DNA from: Tubiluchus corallicola
Lineage: Eukaryota; Priapulida; Priapulimorpha; Priapulimorphida; Tubiluchidae
Length of the DNA: 64,000 nt
Assembly (NCBI GenBank): GCA_030141605.1
Contig: JAQGDQ010000295.1
Coordinates: 1-64,000, forward strand
Reading direction: 5' to 3'
The position numbers and the translations under genes are program-made. Shown here in pieces: positions 1 to 12,444 of this stretch; position 1 is the stretch's first letter; the number at the start of each line of letters is the position of its first letter. The notes below the pieces were generated by a model. It saw only the letters and a program-made list of their open reading frames with translations, did not search any database and was not told the DNA's origin.

Positions 1-517
1 CTTAGGCAAAACTTCAAAATTAAAGAATTTTTCCAGAATTTGGCGCCCCCCCCCCAAACAACCTAACCTAGTCTGCTTAATGATCGAGCCGGCTCGGTGT
101 TACATAGTACTTCTGCATACAGCGGGATGTACTTCTGTCAATATTTCTGCTTCCTTTTTTTCAGTATAGCTTTTATTTCCGGCGTGTATCGAGTAGAATA
201 CTGTGCAACCTCCAATTGAGTTTTTTGCTACAGCCTTAAGTAAAATTGAATAAAATATTGATCGCACGGCTCTGGCTTCTTGACTAGGCTACTCAAGTAC
301 GTCCTTTTCGGAAAATAAATGAAACCACGAGTAAATTTTCACCAGTGAATAAAATTCACTCCTTGAGCTCGGCATTCATCCAGTTTTAATTAATTGCCAG
401 CCATCTGATGCAAGATTACAGTTACACGTTGAATAAGCTTAGAGAAAGAAATGAGAGGAAGAATGTTGGAGGAAAGAGTGTAGTAAGTATGCCGGATTTC
501 GTGAAAACGGTGACTAA

Positions 518-640
518 GTAAGTGAGTGAGTGAGTGAGTGAGTGAGTGAGCGACCGAGTGAGCGAGCAAGCAAGCAAGCAAGCAAACAAACGAGCGAGAA
601 AGAAAGCATGTAATCAAGCAAGCAAGCAACAAATTTAATG
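518..640. repeat. (GAGT)n/(AAGC)n microsatellite
   Basis: Roughly eight perfect GTGA units change into GCGA, then CAAG units, then degenerate copies. The open frames that cross it are products of the repeat. Confidence 0.9.
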
Positions 641-1080
641 TTTGCATGTTAAAGTAAATACTGAAATGACAAGTGAATGAAAAACGAACACAGAAAGAAT
701 GCTAAATGATTGCAAGAAAAAACGAAAAACTTGGAAAAAAGGATAAAGAGAAAGCAACGAAGCTTAAGAAGAATGAAAGAAAGAAGGAGCAAACGAAAGA
801 AATAATGGAGGAAAGAAGGGGGAAAGAATGGTTTCGTTGTTATTACGATACACAATATGATTGTGTACGTTGTTGTTGTTACGATATTGCAATAATTATG
901 ATTTTTGCTGTTACGAAGGAAATTGTGAAGAAACAAATGAAAGAAGGGAAGAATGAATAAATATTCAAGTATGGAAAAAGGTGAAAAAAGATGAAAAGAA
1001 GGAATGAAAATGAACATTTATGCGTTTTGCAGGGAAACAAGGAAAAAGAAAACTTACGAAGGAAAAAAGATTAGGAGGCG
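641..1080. repeat. Purine-rich tract
   Basis: A GAAA/AAGG-rich stretch with strong purine bias on the + strand. A short + strand frame inside it (706-960) is low-complexity Lys/Glu and is not supported as a gene. Confidence 0.6.
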
Positions 1081-1504
1081 TCATCTTACTGTGAAACCGA
1101 GTTGCTTAAATCTTCCACTTTCTGGCATCCTCTTATAACTCTGTTAATTACGCAGTTTTGGTGGAAAAAACACCCACGGGTGGCCGTATTAATCGGTTTA
1201 TATTATAATATTATAATAGGTTAGATATTAGATTCTGAAATAATACAAATGGTTGGAATTTTTGTATTTAATTATGCAATATAACTAATTTTTGTTGGTT
1301 TGTTGCTACGTTGCGGGTATCATCGCGCATCCAGAATGATTGTACTTTTTATGGGCGTGCGCATCTCCATATTTATCTACAATAATCATGAAGCGTGTTA
1401 ATTTTTCCACATTTTTCCAAGCTGATGTGATGAATTAGTAACAGAAATACATGAAAACCGAGCAATGTTTACTAGTAACACGTTCTTGAATTTGTGGCCA
1501 GTTG

Positions 1505-1795
1505 TTGACATACTCGTCATCATCCTCTTCGTCGTCCTCTTTGTCATTTTCATCATCATCAGCCTTGCTTTTGATATAGTAGGTGTCAACACCATTGCCA
1601 TTATATTTGTGTCCACTGTCGCCATCAGTCGTCATGAATGTCATCCTTATCGTTGCTATCACCATCAACAATGTCAGCAGCATTGAAAAATAATTTTGTC
1701 ATCGGCTTCATCATCACTATCATCTTATCGCCATCATCATCAACACCATTATCGTTGTCATCATTATTATTATCACTATCATTTCAGATACAAAT
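1505..1795. repeat. Degenerate (ATC)n tract
   Basis: CATCAT/GTCATC trinucleotide-type repeat with interruptions. Overlapping frames on both strands are shadows of it. Confidence 0.8.
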
Positions 1796-1839
1796 AGTCA
1801 CTGAATTGCTTTATGATATCTTAGAGAACTGTATGTTAT

Positions 1840-2085
1840 TTCACCAATGAACAAATCACCAGTGGTATTGTTCGCCAGTGGTACATTTCGCCAATCGTAC
1901 GGTTCGGCAGTGTTACATTTTGCCAGTAGTACAGTCGCCATGATACAGTTCGCCTGATATAATTTTTTTGATGTATTATTTCTTTGTATTTTATTTTGTT
2001 TTATTTCTTTAACATAACGTTCCTGTTTGGCAGTGGTACAGTTAGCCAGTGCACACTTCGCCAATAGTACATTTCGTCAATAAAA
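1840..2085. repeat. 16-bp minisatellite array, left copy
   Basis: About ten degenerate units of the type TTCGCCAGTGGTACAT, interrupted by an AT-rich insert at about 1955-2025. The same unit occurs in reverse complement at 3178-3310. Confidence 0.8.
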
Positions 2086-3177
2086 TATCTCTGTTATATT
2101 ATTACCTTATTCTTTAACAAAATCTTGAAGTTTTAGTCACAGAGATGTAGCTGCATTTTTTCGGAAACTCACTGGTAGATGCTAATGAGACAGCAGACAG
2201 AATTACATGTTTCCTGCTTTGGCAATTAATGCTAGGACCAATTTGAAATTGACTCGTTTTAAAAACATTTTGAAATTTAAATTTAGCCAGTGTGTTAAAC
2301 AATACTATAAATTGATATACTCTAACTTTTCTTGAATTTCGGTGAATTTAATAATGGCCTATCTATATTATTTTTTTCCGTTTTTTTACATTTCTAACTT
2401 TAAGTACCAATGGTCAAAAATGACCCACCACTGTTGACCACAGTTTGCACTAAAATACTGCATACACTAGTCATTTGTGCAAAGCTGCAGCTGCTGCTAC
2501 ATCGATAGCTTTGGGTTGACCGTTGATGAGTAGTTATTTCCAAGCAAGACACAAAACCAGGTAAGTTTAGAATAAAATTTCCGGTTCTTGGAGCGCGAAA
2601 AGAACAAATGCTTGTGGATGTTATAGGCATAACTGAGCAAAGATGCTAGCAGAAGATGATATGGCTGGTCAAGTGTGTGTGACGTTAGTAGATACTTTTT
2701 CTGAAAAAAGGTTATCACGTGATAACCGGCAATGACTTTTTACAAGCCCGAAGCTAGTAAAAAGCTTATAGATTAAAAGGAAAGAGACGCCTGGCGTTGT
2801 CATCATCAACAATATCGGGAATCATCAGGAAGAAACGTCGTGAAGTTCCATATAATAACGTCTTGATGAAACACAAGCCACTTCATTCAGGTGAAATGTA
2901 TAAATGCTCTTGAGATAGTGCTGACTGTATATAAAACAAGGATTTTTTTAAAAAAAAGAACGTTTGCATTGCACAGAGCTTTGGAAATTGACGAAAACCA
3001 CGAGACACTGGTTTACTGTAAGTGCGGAAAATATGGTATTATTGTTACCTTGGCAATCATTTTTTTACTGCACAACTAGAACTGAGGCTCCACATAGCGT
3101 AAGTTTAGTTTGCACTCGGCATCCAAAAATATCGAGAATACACGGGATTCGGTTAGGTACGACGTAATAAGATAGCA
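2086..3177. other. Unique spacer between inverted minisatellites
   Basis: No coding exon, tRNA or known repeat recognised. It may be the interior of a non-autonomous element with the two arrays as ends. Confidence 0.4.
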
Positions 3178-3310
3178 GAGAAATGTACCGCTGGGAAAAT
3201 GTACATCTGGCGAAATGTACCACTGGCAAACTGTACCACTGGCGAAGTGTGTCCGTAGAGACATGTATTGACGAACTGTGCCATTGGCGAAATGTAATTG
3301 CGAAATGGGG
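3178..3310. repeat. 16-bp minisatellite array, inverted right copy
   Basis: Units such as AATGTACCACTGGCGA are the reverse complement of the units at 1840-2085. The array ends in a run of ten G at about 3307-3316. Confidence 0.8.
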
Positions 3311-4027
3311 GGGGGGGGTTACCGTGTTAGAGACTTAGACCTTGATAGCTGCGCACTGCTTACACGAAGGAAATATAGTTTTGAGCTCTGGACATTTAAT
3401 TATTGGTTAAATGATTTTATGATCTTTGAACATCTAATTATTGATTCATTGATTGTCATACAGCATTATTGTTTAGGATAGAACTTGTGGTGTTCATATT
3501 GGCTGGGTTAGCGCTGGCGTAATTTTTAATGATGATTTACATTATGTGCGACATGAAAGTTTATAATTTTACACTGGCGCTGTTATTATATTCTCCGCCT
3601 CATTGCGGATCAATTTTATTGCGCTGATATTTGCGCTTTTAATAAATAATTAAATCTTTACAATCAACTACATGTATCATATAATATTTTAGAATAGTTT
3701 AATAATTGACAGCTGAAAAAATCTGTTTTTTCCCTTTTCTTATAAATAAAGGTACCAATTATTCCCAATCGAATCTGAGTTTATCAGACATTTGATGCAC
3801 AGATATGCATGCTTATTTCTAGAATAAAATAACTGAACTGAAAAAGAGTTAAATTGAATTCTAGGAAACCTTGGCGAAGGTTTGCAAAGACACTATGGGA
3901 ATTCGAAACTTAATTGCTGCTTCGAAAAAACAGAAATCAGAAGACAGTTTACAAAACAGAAAAAGTAATTCCAGAAAATGATTTTTCCCAACATGAAAAG
4001 TTGGAATCCAGCCTGGGTTTAGGAATA

Positions 4028-4100
4028 CGGTGGTCCAGTGGTCCAAGGCGTCTTGTTTGTAAACAGAAGGTCTCTGATTCAATCAGGAATACAGTCTGCA
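4028..4100 (+). repeat. tRNA-Thr(TGT)-like sequence, copy 1
   Basis: A D-arm-like GGTGGTCCAGTGGTCCAAGG is followed by an anticodon-loop-like TTTGTAA and a T-arm-like CTGATTCAATCAG. The T loop is one base short and the acceptor stem does not pair, so this is a tRNA pseudogene or tRNA-derived repeat, not a working tRNA. Confidence 0.6.
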
Positions 4101-4110
4101 TTTGGAAATT

Positions 4111-4177
4111 CGGTGGTCCAGTGGTCCAAGGCGTCTTCTTTGTAAACAGAAGGTCCCTGGTTCAATCCAGGTTGCAT
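4111..4177 (+). repeat. tRNA-Thr(TGT)-like sequence, copy 2
   Basis: Second copy 83 bases downstream of the first and nearly identical through the D and anticodon arms. The T arm CCTGGTTCAATCCAGG pairs fully but has a 6-base loop. Same conclusion: tRNA-derived, probably not functional. Confidence 0.6.
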
Positions 4178-4264
4178 GCCAACTTTTTGACATTCCCTAT
4201 CTTTCGAGGCAGGCATCAACTTTTAATTAATTGTGGGTTTGTTAAGTTTGTACCATAATTCGAT

Positions 4265-4306
4265 TTGCCTTCTTTTGTTACTGTGGATTGTGTGAGAAGG
4301 CAAAAA
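4265..4306. other. 10-bp perfect inverted repeat
   Basis: TTTGCCTTCT and AGAAGGCAAA flank about 21 bases, just 3' of the tRNA-like pair. It could be a hairpin end of the same repeat, or chance. Confidence 0.35.
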
Positions 4307-4309
4307 AAT

Positions 4310-6405
4310 TTTCCGATTTCTCTGCATACAGACGCGCAAATTTGCGTTAATGTCTTTGCCAACCTTCAACAAGGATCCCTATTTCCTCGATATTTCATGG
4401 CAGTTTATCTCCTATTCTGACAGACGAATCAGTAAAATCGGTGACGGAGGAAACGCACAGACAAGACAAACTTCACTGCCTCTATTGATCAGAAAATGTG
4501 ATTTATTCTCTAATAGCGTTTCTCTTTTTCTGTTTCATGTATCATCCGTGGAACGCTGACTGCAATAATGTAGGTAAGTGGCGTATTTATAAAACCATTT
4601 TTTGTACACTGACTGCGCGTGCATTATTAATCATGTAAAATGTATCGCATGTTGATTGCGCGTTTTTCTCTTTGAATGACAAATGTTATGACAAATTGTA
4701 AAAGCAAACAGACAGTGGGTTGCGTTTGCTTAAGTTTGTCGATTGTCGTTATTGTATACAATGTTTGCTGTCTTTTAAGGTTGATTATTTTAATGTTTTA
4801 CAAGAGGTATCTGTGCTGATTTCTTCAGATCTTCAAGATCTCTTTTTAATTTTGAATTCGGATGACAGCCATTAGAGAAGAAATAAAGGACAAAACCACA
4901 GATATCACAAACAAGTTACATCACACAAATTGTTGGGCAGTGAGAACGAGTTAATATTGAATAATGGACATTTTTAGTGACTGGAAAAATTTCGATCATT
5001 GAAGTAACAATAAGAAATCTGAAAGTAGTTGAGAATTGAAACCATAACTTTCTGATTGTTAATCAAACATGCTAATCGTTACATTGTTTAATAATAGACC
5101 GAACTTGTTTTTAATTCTGATCTCAAAATTTCCTCTCGGTCATACAAATCACGTTATTTCTATGCAGTAACGATAATAAATCAATAAAACTTATGTAGCA
5201 TTATAGCCTCGAATATATACAACAAGCGTGTGGGAATGAATATGTTTTTTTTCTGGAAAAACTTCTGTCATAATTTTTAACATGGACATTCATTTTTGTC
5301 CGGTTTGAAAGCCTAATGAACCTTACTGGTTTGGTTGGGACAGTCAAACGTTACAGGACAAAGATTTCAAGGGCAAATAACAAGAGAGCATATAGACGTC
5401 TTATGTTTGTGTTAAGATCACAACAACGACCTCTGATGAAAACATAATCATTTTGCTGACTACTTGAAAAACACTAAAACTGTGCATACTTAGAGATTAA
5501 TAAAAAGACTGCTGCTATCAGAAGCTGTTGTTGCGGTCTTATTTCTTCCAAAACTAAAATTTCCAATTTGCAGATCTGGAGTTTGTTATTAATATGTTAG
5601 TTTTTAATTTATATTTATATAGCGTAGTCTATGGTTTTCCTTTCCTCAAATTTTTTTTTGTGTAATTTTATTAATTTCGCTTTTAGTTCGCAACTTCCTT
5701 CGCAGCAAAACGAAGTCTGTGTTGCAGCTTTAACACATTACCGTTCTGTTATTAATAAACACTTTTAGCGAGTAAAATCAACATCGGTGCTTTTCGGTCT
5801 GGCTCAGGCATGTTGAAATTCGCGAATTTATCAAAAACTGCACAGCACAGCCTGTGAGTTACTGTCATGCTTTTTTGTGTTATTTTAGAAAATAAGTGAA
5901 CAACATCTCAAGGAAATTATTGGGAAGTTGGCACAGCTGAGACGTATAACTGGATTATGGGTATTTCATCACTCATTTGTTCCAGTTAATGGTAGCCAGT
6001 GAAATTAAGAGAATTGCATATAAACTTGAACTTGTTTAGATAACAGCGCATATGATGATATGAATGGGACAATCTTAAAACGAGTAATTAGCTGATTAAG
6101 TTTATTACACACTTTTCCGACCGCCAGTGTCGCTAAATGTCGAAGAAGTTCACTTCCTTCTGGTGTGTCAGCCATCCTGCTTTGACGCCATGTTGTGTCC
6201 TCCTTGTTAGCGATCGCTGACCTAATCCGTTTTACATTAGTAGGCTGTTCTTTAATTAGGATTGTAACTACAACATAAGCATAGACAAGATTATTTAACA
6301 TCTTTCCAGTAAGAGTATTATTTTGACATAAATTTAAAACACTAAAACTTACAAGTTTAGCATTTAATTTACATAATTATGAAAACTACGGACAATGAAG
6401 GTTAC
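4310..6405. other. Intergenic, nothing recognised
   Basis: AT-rich sequence on both strands; open frames are short and without family resemblance. Confidence 0.5.
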
Positions 6406-6705
6406 TAAATGTAGACATTCAGTGGGAAAGTGAGGATTTCTGACGACTTCTGAGAAAATGAAAAAGAGCTTTAAAAGTCCCTTAAAAGTATAACGAATGC
6501 ACGGAAAAAGCAAGACGCCTTCTGCTGTGAAAATATGACGATTTGTGCTGTATTTTTTTTTTACAAAAAAGCGGTTAGGAAGTTGAGTGGTTTTTCCTGA
6601 CGACACATAGTTGCGTGCAATTAGTAAAAAATTATTAAAAGTTCAATTTCATTGATCATTAATATCATCAAAACTTAAGAATTCTGCATGTTATTTGCAG
6701 TGTGG
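6406..6705 (+). repeat. 300-bp dispersed duplicate, copy A
   Basis: Shares long blocks with 7307-7605, including GACTTCTGAGAAAATGAAAA, GATTTGTGCTGTATTTTTT and TTACAAAAAAGC, then TTGCATGTTA-type sequence near the end. Confidence 0.75.
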
Positions 6706-7306
6706 TCCATAAGACTGCGCACAATGCGGTTTATACGTAGTCTTTAAGCGATTCAAGCTTTGCCTAACAGTTAAAGTCTTCTAGAGACAGTCCCGAATTC
6801 GAAGCGGATTCATTCAATTTACTATTTTGAAAACATTCAGGGATGAAACCTCTTAAATGGTAAACATTTGGGCGGCAGCTGAGTCGCAAAAGAGGAGGAG
6901 CAAAGGGTAAGATTGATGAAAAAGCCAGCAAAATGGAAAAGAGGTGACTCGAGCGTTGTCTTTAAGGGATTCAAGCATTTCGACACTCTCTACAAAATCT
7001 CTGAAGTCTTGGCTTTTCACAACATGACAATTTACCACAGAAATCAATTTCTTGTAAAACAAAAATTTAAAAGTGGGTACTCGCAGTCATTTTTGTATTG
7101 AGAATTCGTTTTACTACATTTTACGCGATCAGAAAGAGATGTAGTTGGCAGCGCTTTATAAATTCAACTTTTGTTTTTTAAAACTTTCTTCACTCGAAAT
7201 AAAGAAAGTTTTAGTATTGCAAGAAAGACAATATAGGTGATTGAGTAAATCGTCATTTAGGAAACGCATCCTAAAAGCAGAAGATAAGAATGCAAGAATA
7301 TTACCA

Positions 7307-7605
7307 AGTGTAGAAATCGAATGAAGAGGTGAGGATTATTGAGGACTTCTGAGAAAATGAAAAATAGGTTTTTAAACATCTCACAAAAGTATAATGAATA
7401 TATGGAAAAAAGCAACACGTTTCCTGTTGGGAATTTTCAATGATTTGTGCTGTATTTTTTACAAAAAAGCCGCTCAGGAAGTTGATTGGTTTTTACAATG
7501 CGACACTTGGTTGCGCAATATCTAATATTATTTAGAAATTGATAAAAATGTAATTCATTTATCACAAATCTGGTTAACCCTTAAAAATTTTGCATGTTAC
7601 TTGTC
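7307..7605 (+). repeat. 300-bp dispersed duplicate, copy B
   Basis: Diverged direct copy of 6406-6705 about 900 bases downstream. No open frame is kept between the copies, so it is more likely a repeat element than a duplicated gene. Confidence 0.75.
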
Positions 7606-8771
7606 AAGCGCACTAGTTTCATCTCCAGAAATATCTTCCCGTTCTGTACCACTACATCTTTTTTACTCTCAAAAATTACAGATCAATGCTACTTATTGTA
7701 GTACACTTTTTGCCAACTAGTGAAGCGACTTATAAGATCTATGCATACATTTTAGTTATCCTTAAAACGTTAATTTGTTTAGTAAACTCACTTCTCTTTG
7801 GAAATGGATCGACTTATTTACAAAAATCTATATAATCCGTATCTCTTCATTCTTCAATACTTCATTCATCTTTTAATTCACGGTGATTTCATAACCTTGG
7901 TGACGTGACATAATCTTTGACGTGCATAGCTGTGCGGATATTTACTGTTATCCATTCTTCTAAAGAAGTCAAGTATTTGTGACGCTGTAGAAGCATTATC
8001 AAGGCCAGCGGTTCAGTTTATAAATACATTTTTATGTGAAGTCGCGTTTGTTACGAAGTCTTGTATGAAGGCAACTGAAAGGACGAGAAGTGTTTGGATA
8101 TCGATTTCCTGTCAACAAGGCGAAAAGATTCGTTCTTTTGTCGTCCGAAAATCAAAATGAAGTGAAAGCTTGGCGATGAAAAGAGAGGGAATTTCTATGG
8201 ATCGGGCGAATCGCTGAATGGCAGAGTCCGTTGAAGGTCGCTGTCAAGCGTGCTATAGGGCGAACCTAGATCTATCTTAGCGTTCGGTTTACGTTATTTT
8301 TCATGTTTGTTCTGTTCATTTTCTAATTGAATTGCAAATAGGAACGTTTCTCGAGGATGCCTTTGATGCTAAAGGATTCTCTTACCTATTTGTATGTGTG
8401 TTATTTATTTTCCGTGTGAAGGTTCATTATTACTATTGTTATCATTTGAAAAGAAAATCTGGTTATGACTTTTGAGACTTAGTATCTTTCGCTTAACTAC
8501 AGCACGTCTTTTCTGCTGTAGACGTGGTTGCCCATATCAATTAGACATGCACAGAACTGTATTACCCAATAAAGGATTAATTATAGAGTCTCATGAGTCT
8601 CTTGCTTACTTTGACAGTCTTCAGGTCTTACAGCACAACTACATGTAGTAGGAAGATGGAAATTTTGCTAATGCTAATTAAGTACTATTTTCTCTATAAT
8701 CAGTTTTTACTTTATTATCAAGAGCTCGAATTTTGATAAAAACCAAATAACACCTGTATGGATTAATTATG
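7606..8771. other. Intergenic; GC-richer patch at 8040-8290
   Basis: The patch is less AT-rich than its surroundings and holds a 31-codon frame starting MKATERTRSVW at 8065. I cannot tie it to a family; it could be a promoter or an untranslated exon. Confidence 0.3.
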
Positions 8772-9132
8772 CAGAATTGTCTTTATCGCTGTACCCTAGG
8801 GCACCTCACACTTGGGTGCCCTCAGACTTTGATGACATTTGGCAAAAAATCTGTTTTTTCACTATGGTTGTGTTAAAATACGCGGTAATTTGCAATAAAT
8901 AGTAAAATAGTAGTATTTCGTAAAGAATATTTTCATTGACAAACAAGAGATAGCTATTCTAGTTTATTTAAAGAATTTGCAATAAATTTACTTCAATGTA
9001 TATAGATGTCGCTAAGATATATCACGAGTAAAAAATATTCACGACAGGTGCTATGAGCCAGAGATGATTCAACCTGAGGGGCCACTTAATTTAATTAGTT
9101 TAGGTCCCCAAAAAGGTCATAATCCAGCCCTG
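8772..9132 (+). mobile_element. hAT-type MITE, copy 1 (diverged)
   Basis: Aligns in the same orientation along its length with the better preserved element at 57755-58135, for example AAAAAATCTGTTTTTTCACT and AATAAATAGTAAAATAGT. It ends CAGCCCTG; the left end CAGAATTG is decayed and no target duplication remains. Confidence 0.75.
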
Positions 9133-9320
9133 CCCGTAGGTCTAGCTTTTGAAGCAAAGATATTGATAATTGATGTGTTGTCGGTTTTCGTGAGTGCAAT
9201 GGGACTTTTAAGATGCTATTATATAGGCCGCATAATACAGCCCCATACAATTCTAACTAATATGTGCATAGCATATTACTACTATGGCATAGCTATCACT
9301 AAGTAAATACAATTCTGGTA

Positions 9321-9684
9321 TCAATTAAACAGTGCAAACCACTGGTCGAGTAAAATGTCTCTGATGGGATCAATATTCCTCCGGGCACCAGCATCAGCTT
9401 CTGATAAAAAGCTCGCGTGGAGCTTGTTACAATCCGCTGCAAACTGGTAAGTGACCACTCCAAGTCCGTCGTGTAAATGAGATCTTGTTTGATTTGAAAC
9501 ACACCACAGAAATTGAATAGTCATGTCCTTGCCCGGCAGTGTGTGGTGAAGAAGTGCTTGTTTTGTTCGCTCTCATTGGCTTCTTGCCGAGATGCATGCC
9601 GAATTGTGTGGATGGCAGGATTTGTGCTGCCACGAGAGAAAAAGTGGATTTCCGCACAAATAGGTGCAAGCAAAGTAATGCCAC
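9321..9684 (-). pseudogene. Coding-like fragment of unknown origin
   Basis: Two overlapping - strand frames have good amino-acid composition: 9684-9427 (KSTFSLVAAQILPSTQFGMH) and 9524-9321 (VVTYQFAADCNKLHASF...DPIRDILLDQWFALFN-stop). Together they read like one frameshifted exon. I do not recognise the family; a transposon-derived gene is one possibility. Confidence 0.3.
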
Positions 9685-9724
9685 CGAAGGAATTTTCGTC
9701 TCTTATAAAGGCTATTGACTACTA

Positions 9725-11827
9725 GGGGCTACTATGTATTATATAATAACAGAGTTTATATTTGTAATAAATAATTATATTGTATAAAAAGAGCAGACAT
9801 TCTATTGTGTTATTCGTTAATAAATTTATTATTTGATAAATAAGCAATTAGAAGTCTTCAAGGGCGGAACCACAACCACCCACGATAGGGTGTAATTTTC
9901 AAGGTCATTTTTTGCAAGCTTTTTACCTCAAATTAGTTGTCACAAATTAAATGAAATGGATTCTACAACATCTTTTGATGAAAATCAAAGCTAAGTGGTA
10001 GCAGCTTTTTCGTTTAAACATAAGTTTAGCCAAGTTGTCACAGTAACAAACTAGGTAACAAATCAACAACAATGGATGTAATAATCGTAAACATTTCCTA
10101 CTGTGTATAGACAGAGTAATGTGTAGTTACAACTACGATTAGTGATTGCAGTAAAAAACTGCTGTAATACAAACAATTAAGTGTTCACAGAATTATCTAA
10201 GTTGGGTAAGAACAGATTAGTAAGGTCATTTCATACAAGATTATAGACTACTTTACACATTTGTACCCCTTGTTTTCAGTTTTTGGGTTCTTGTTAAAAA
10301 TCCCGAACATGTGCTCTGCATGCAGAAATGGCCTTGCAGGATATAGAAGACCTTTAGTTAGTCAGAAAACATTTTTTGTCTCTGCTGCCCCAGAAAACTG
10401 GTTTTGGTACATTTCGGCCTTTGGTTATATACTTCTATGATTCAGCAACTACCGTATATCTGTTTGATCCACTATCTGGATTGTTAATGATTTGCAAAAA
10501 TCCTATTGTAGCCTATACAGTATAGAAGCATCAAAAATGTATTTTGTTTTCATGTTTTCCGTGAATTAGTGTTCTAAAACTTGTTTAAATAGTTTTTGCT
10601 TTTAATTTACGTTGCTTAAGCGCAAAACAGGAATTCAGTTTGGCAGTAGATCGGTATGTCCTCGGCCGACTTGTCTGTTTATTAAAGGGAAACACGTGGC
10701 TTCGAGAAGCCCAAATTTACTGTATCAGATCTCGTCCGCCTCAGTGTACCCTTCTGTAAGCGCAGCTTAGATTTCTCTGGGGTTGGAATTACTTAATAAA
10801 AAAAATGATGTAGGAACTACAAACAATCAAAACGACGTGTTTCTGTTTAAAAATAAAATTTACAAACATCTTCAAAATGACCTTATGAATTTAAACAGAA
10901 TTTTTTTCTAAACGAGGTTAAGATTGGGTATATTATATTTACGATCTTGAAGGTCACTCATAGTTGTTGTTTTTTACTGCTGCAGAGCAAAAATATTGAA
11001 GCCAAATTTGCAGCATATCAAACAGTGATTAGTGAAAACTTAACGTATAGAAAATTGAGTACTTATTTGAGCACTTAATTGAGCACTTATTCAAAAAGTA
11101 ACTTGTTTCAAACTTAACTTAGTTTCCTCTCACACTCTAACTTTTCTTTAGCTTCGAAACCCACGTACTTGTTTTTATTTTTGAAAGCTGTTAGAGAAAT
11201 TGCTCAGAGTTCGGACTGAGTATCAAATAAATCACATCGATTTTAAATTCCATTCTTATTTGACATTACGATACACAAACAAAAACAATTTCGGGGCTGA
11301 ATAAACTTTATTTTGCATTTATTTGAATTTAAACCTTTATTGCAGAATTTCTTCCGTATACTAAACAGTAAAATGGTAATATTTAGAGAGTATTCATACA
11401 AGACTGGTAACATTGCTTTTAAGTTAGTTTTTATAAATGAGTTTGAGTTTTTTCATGAATAACCTACAACACTCACATACGTGTGTAAGTCATATTCACG
11501 CAGTTCAAATCGACGCTGTTTTGGCTGAACGTGGGTTAAACATATCAAATTTAGGGCTGCGTATATAATCCTGCCTGTTTTGCTTTGCATATAGTGCCTT
11601 CCGGGTGTTATACCCGCTTGTTGTCGCAACAATATCGAGATTAAACTAACAGAATTGTCTAGCAATCAATAGCCAGGCGAATTGAATAAGCTAGATTTCA
11701 TATATAGAAAATTTTGGTAAAACTAATTGCTGCACGGCCTTTCACCGTTGCGTGCGGCTTCTTACGCGGGTTACATGAACTGTTTGCGGCGTAGTGTGCC
11801 CCGTAATACAGCCGCGTAGTGTGCGCA
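9725..11827. other. Intergenic, nothing recognised
   Basis: AT-rich; no exon, RNA gene or clear repeat found. Confidence 0.5.
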
Positions 11828-12444
11828 TTAAAACAGCACTGAAGGCCAACTATTGCAACTAAGGCGAAATGCTATTCAATTTCACCCCACCCTCGATATT
11901 GTAATGATTCACACCATTACAAATTCACTGCCACCTAAAACAGGCTGGGATATAATAGTTCTGTAGCGTGATGTCACTGGTATTCTAGCGCATATAACAA
12001 TGCACGCTCACATGTGACGAAACACAAGATGTTAATGTATCAAAATAAGCCGTTACATAATTCCAGCGATTGACGATGATCGTGAAAAGGTCAATGGTTA
12101 ACTGTACCAGACAACGTATTTGTGTACACTTGACAACGCCTCGCAGTCCATGCTGTTGTAATAGTAAGAGTTTTTTAACTCTACCTATCTAGCTAGCTAG
12201 AACCTTACCTAGTTCATTTTTTTGTTCCCAAGCAAGATCCTGTTAGTAAATCACTCTACTTGCAGACTAATGCATAATGAAGTAAAGTACACGTAAAACA
12301 ACTGACATTACTGAACTAATGCGGGAGGGTGCTTTTCTTTTGCCACCCATCATATGACGGTTGTAGTTAAGACACGTTTTTGTGGTGCACTTTTGACCTG
12401 CAGCAACTGCGCGTGCACAAAACGAAACTGTGAATAAGCTTATT
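11828..12444 (+). repeat. Dispersed repeat family R, longest copy
   Basis: The second half (12058-12444) matches 38500-38885 over about 390 bases, including the block CATGCTGTTGTAATAGTA. The first half matches 19895-20155 (CAGCACTGAAG..., TTTAACAATGCACG-type blocks). No coding capacity seen. Confidence 0.8.

Noticed and set aside
706-960. 84-codon + strand frame, Lys/Glu-rich
   Set aside because: Lies in a purine-rich low-complexity tract; composition comes from the repeat.
1798-2064. 88-codon - strand frame
   Set aside because: It is a translation of the 16-bp minisatellite (repeated LANNTT/LAKCNT-type words), not a gene.
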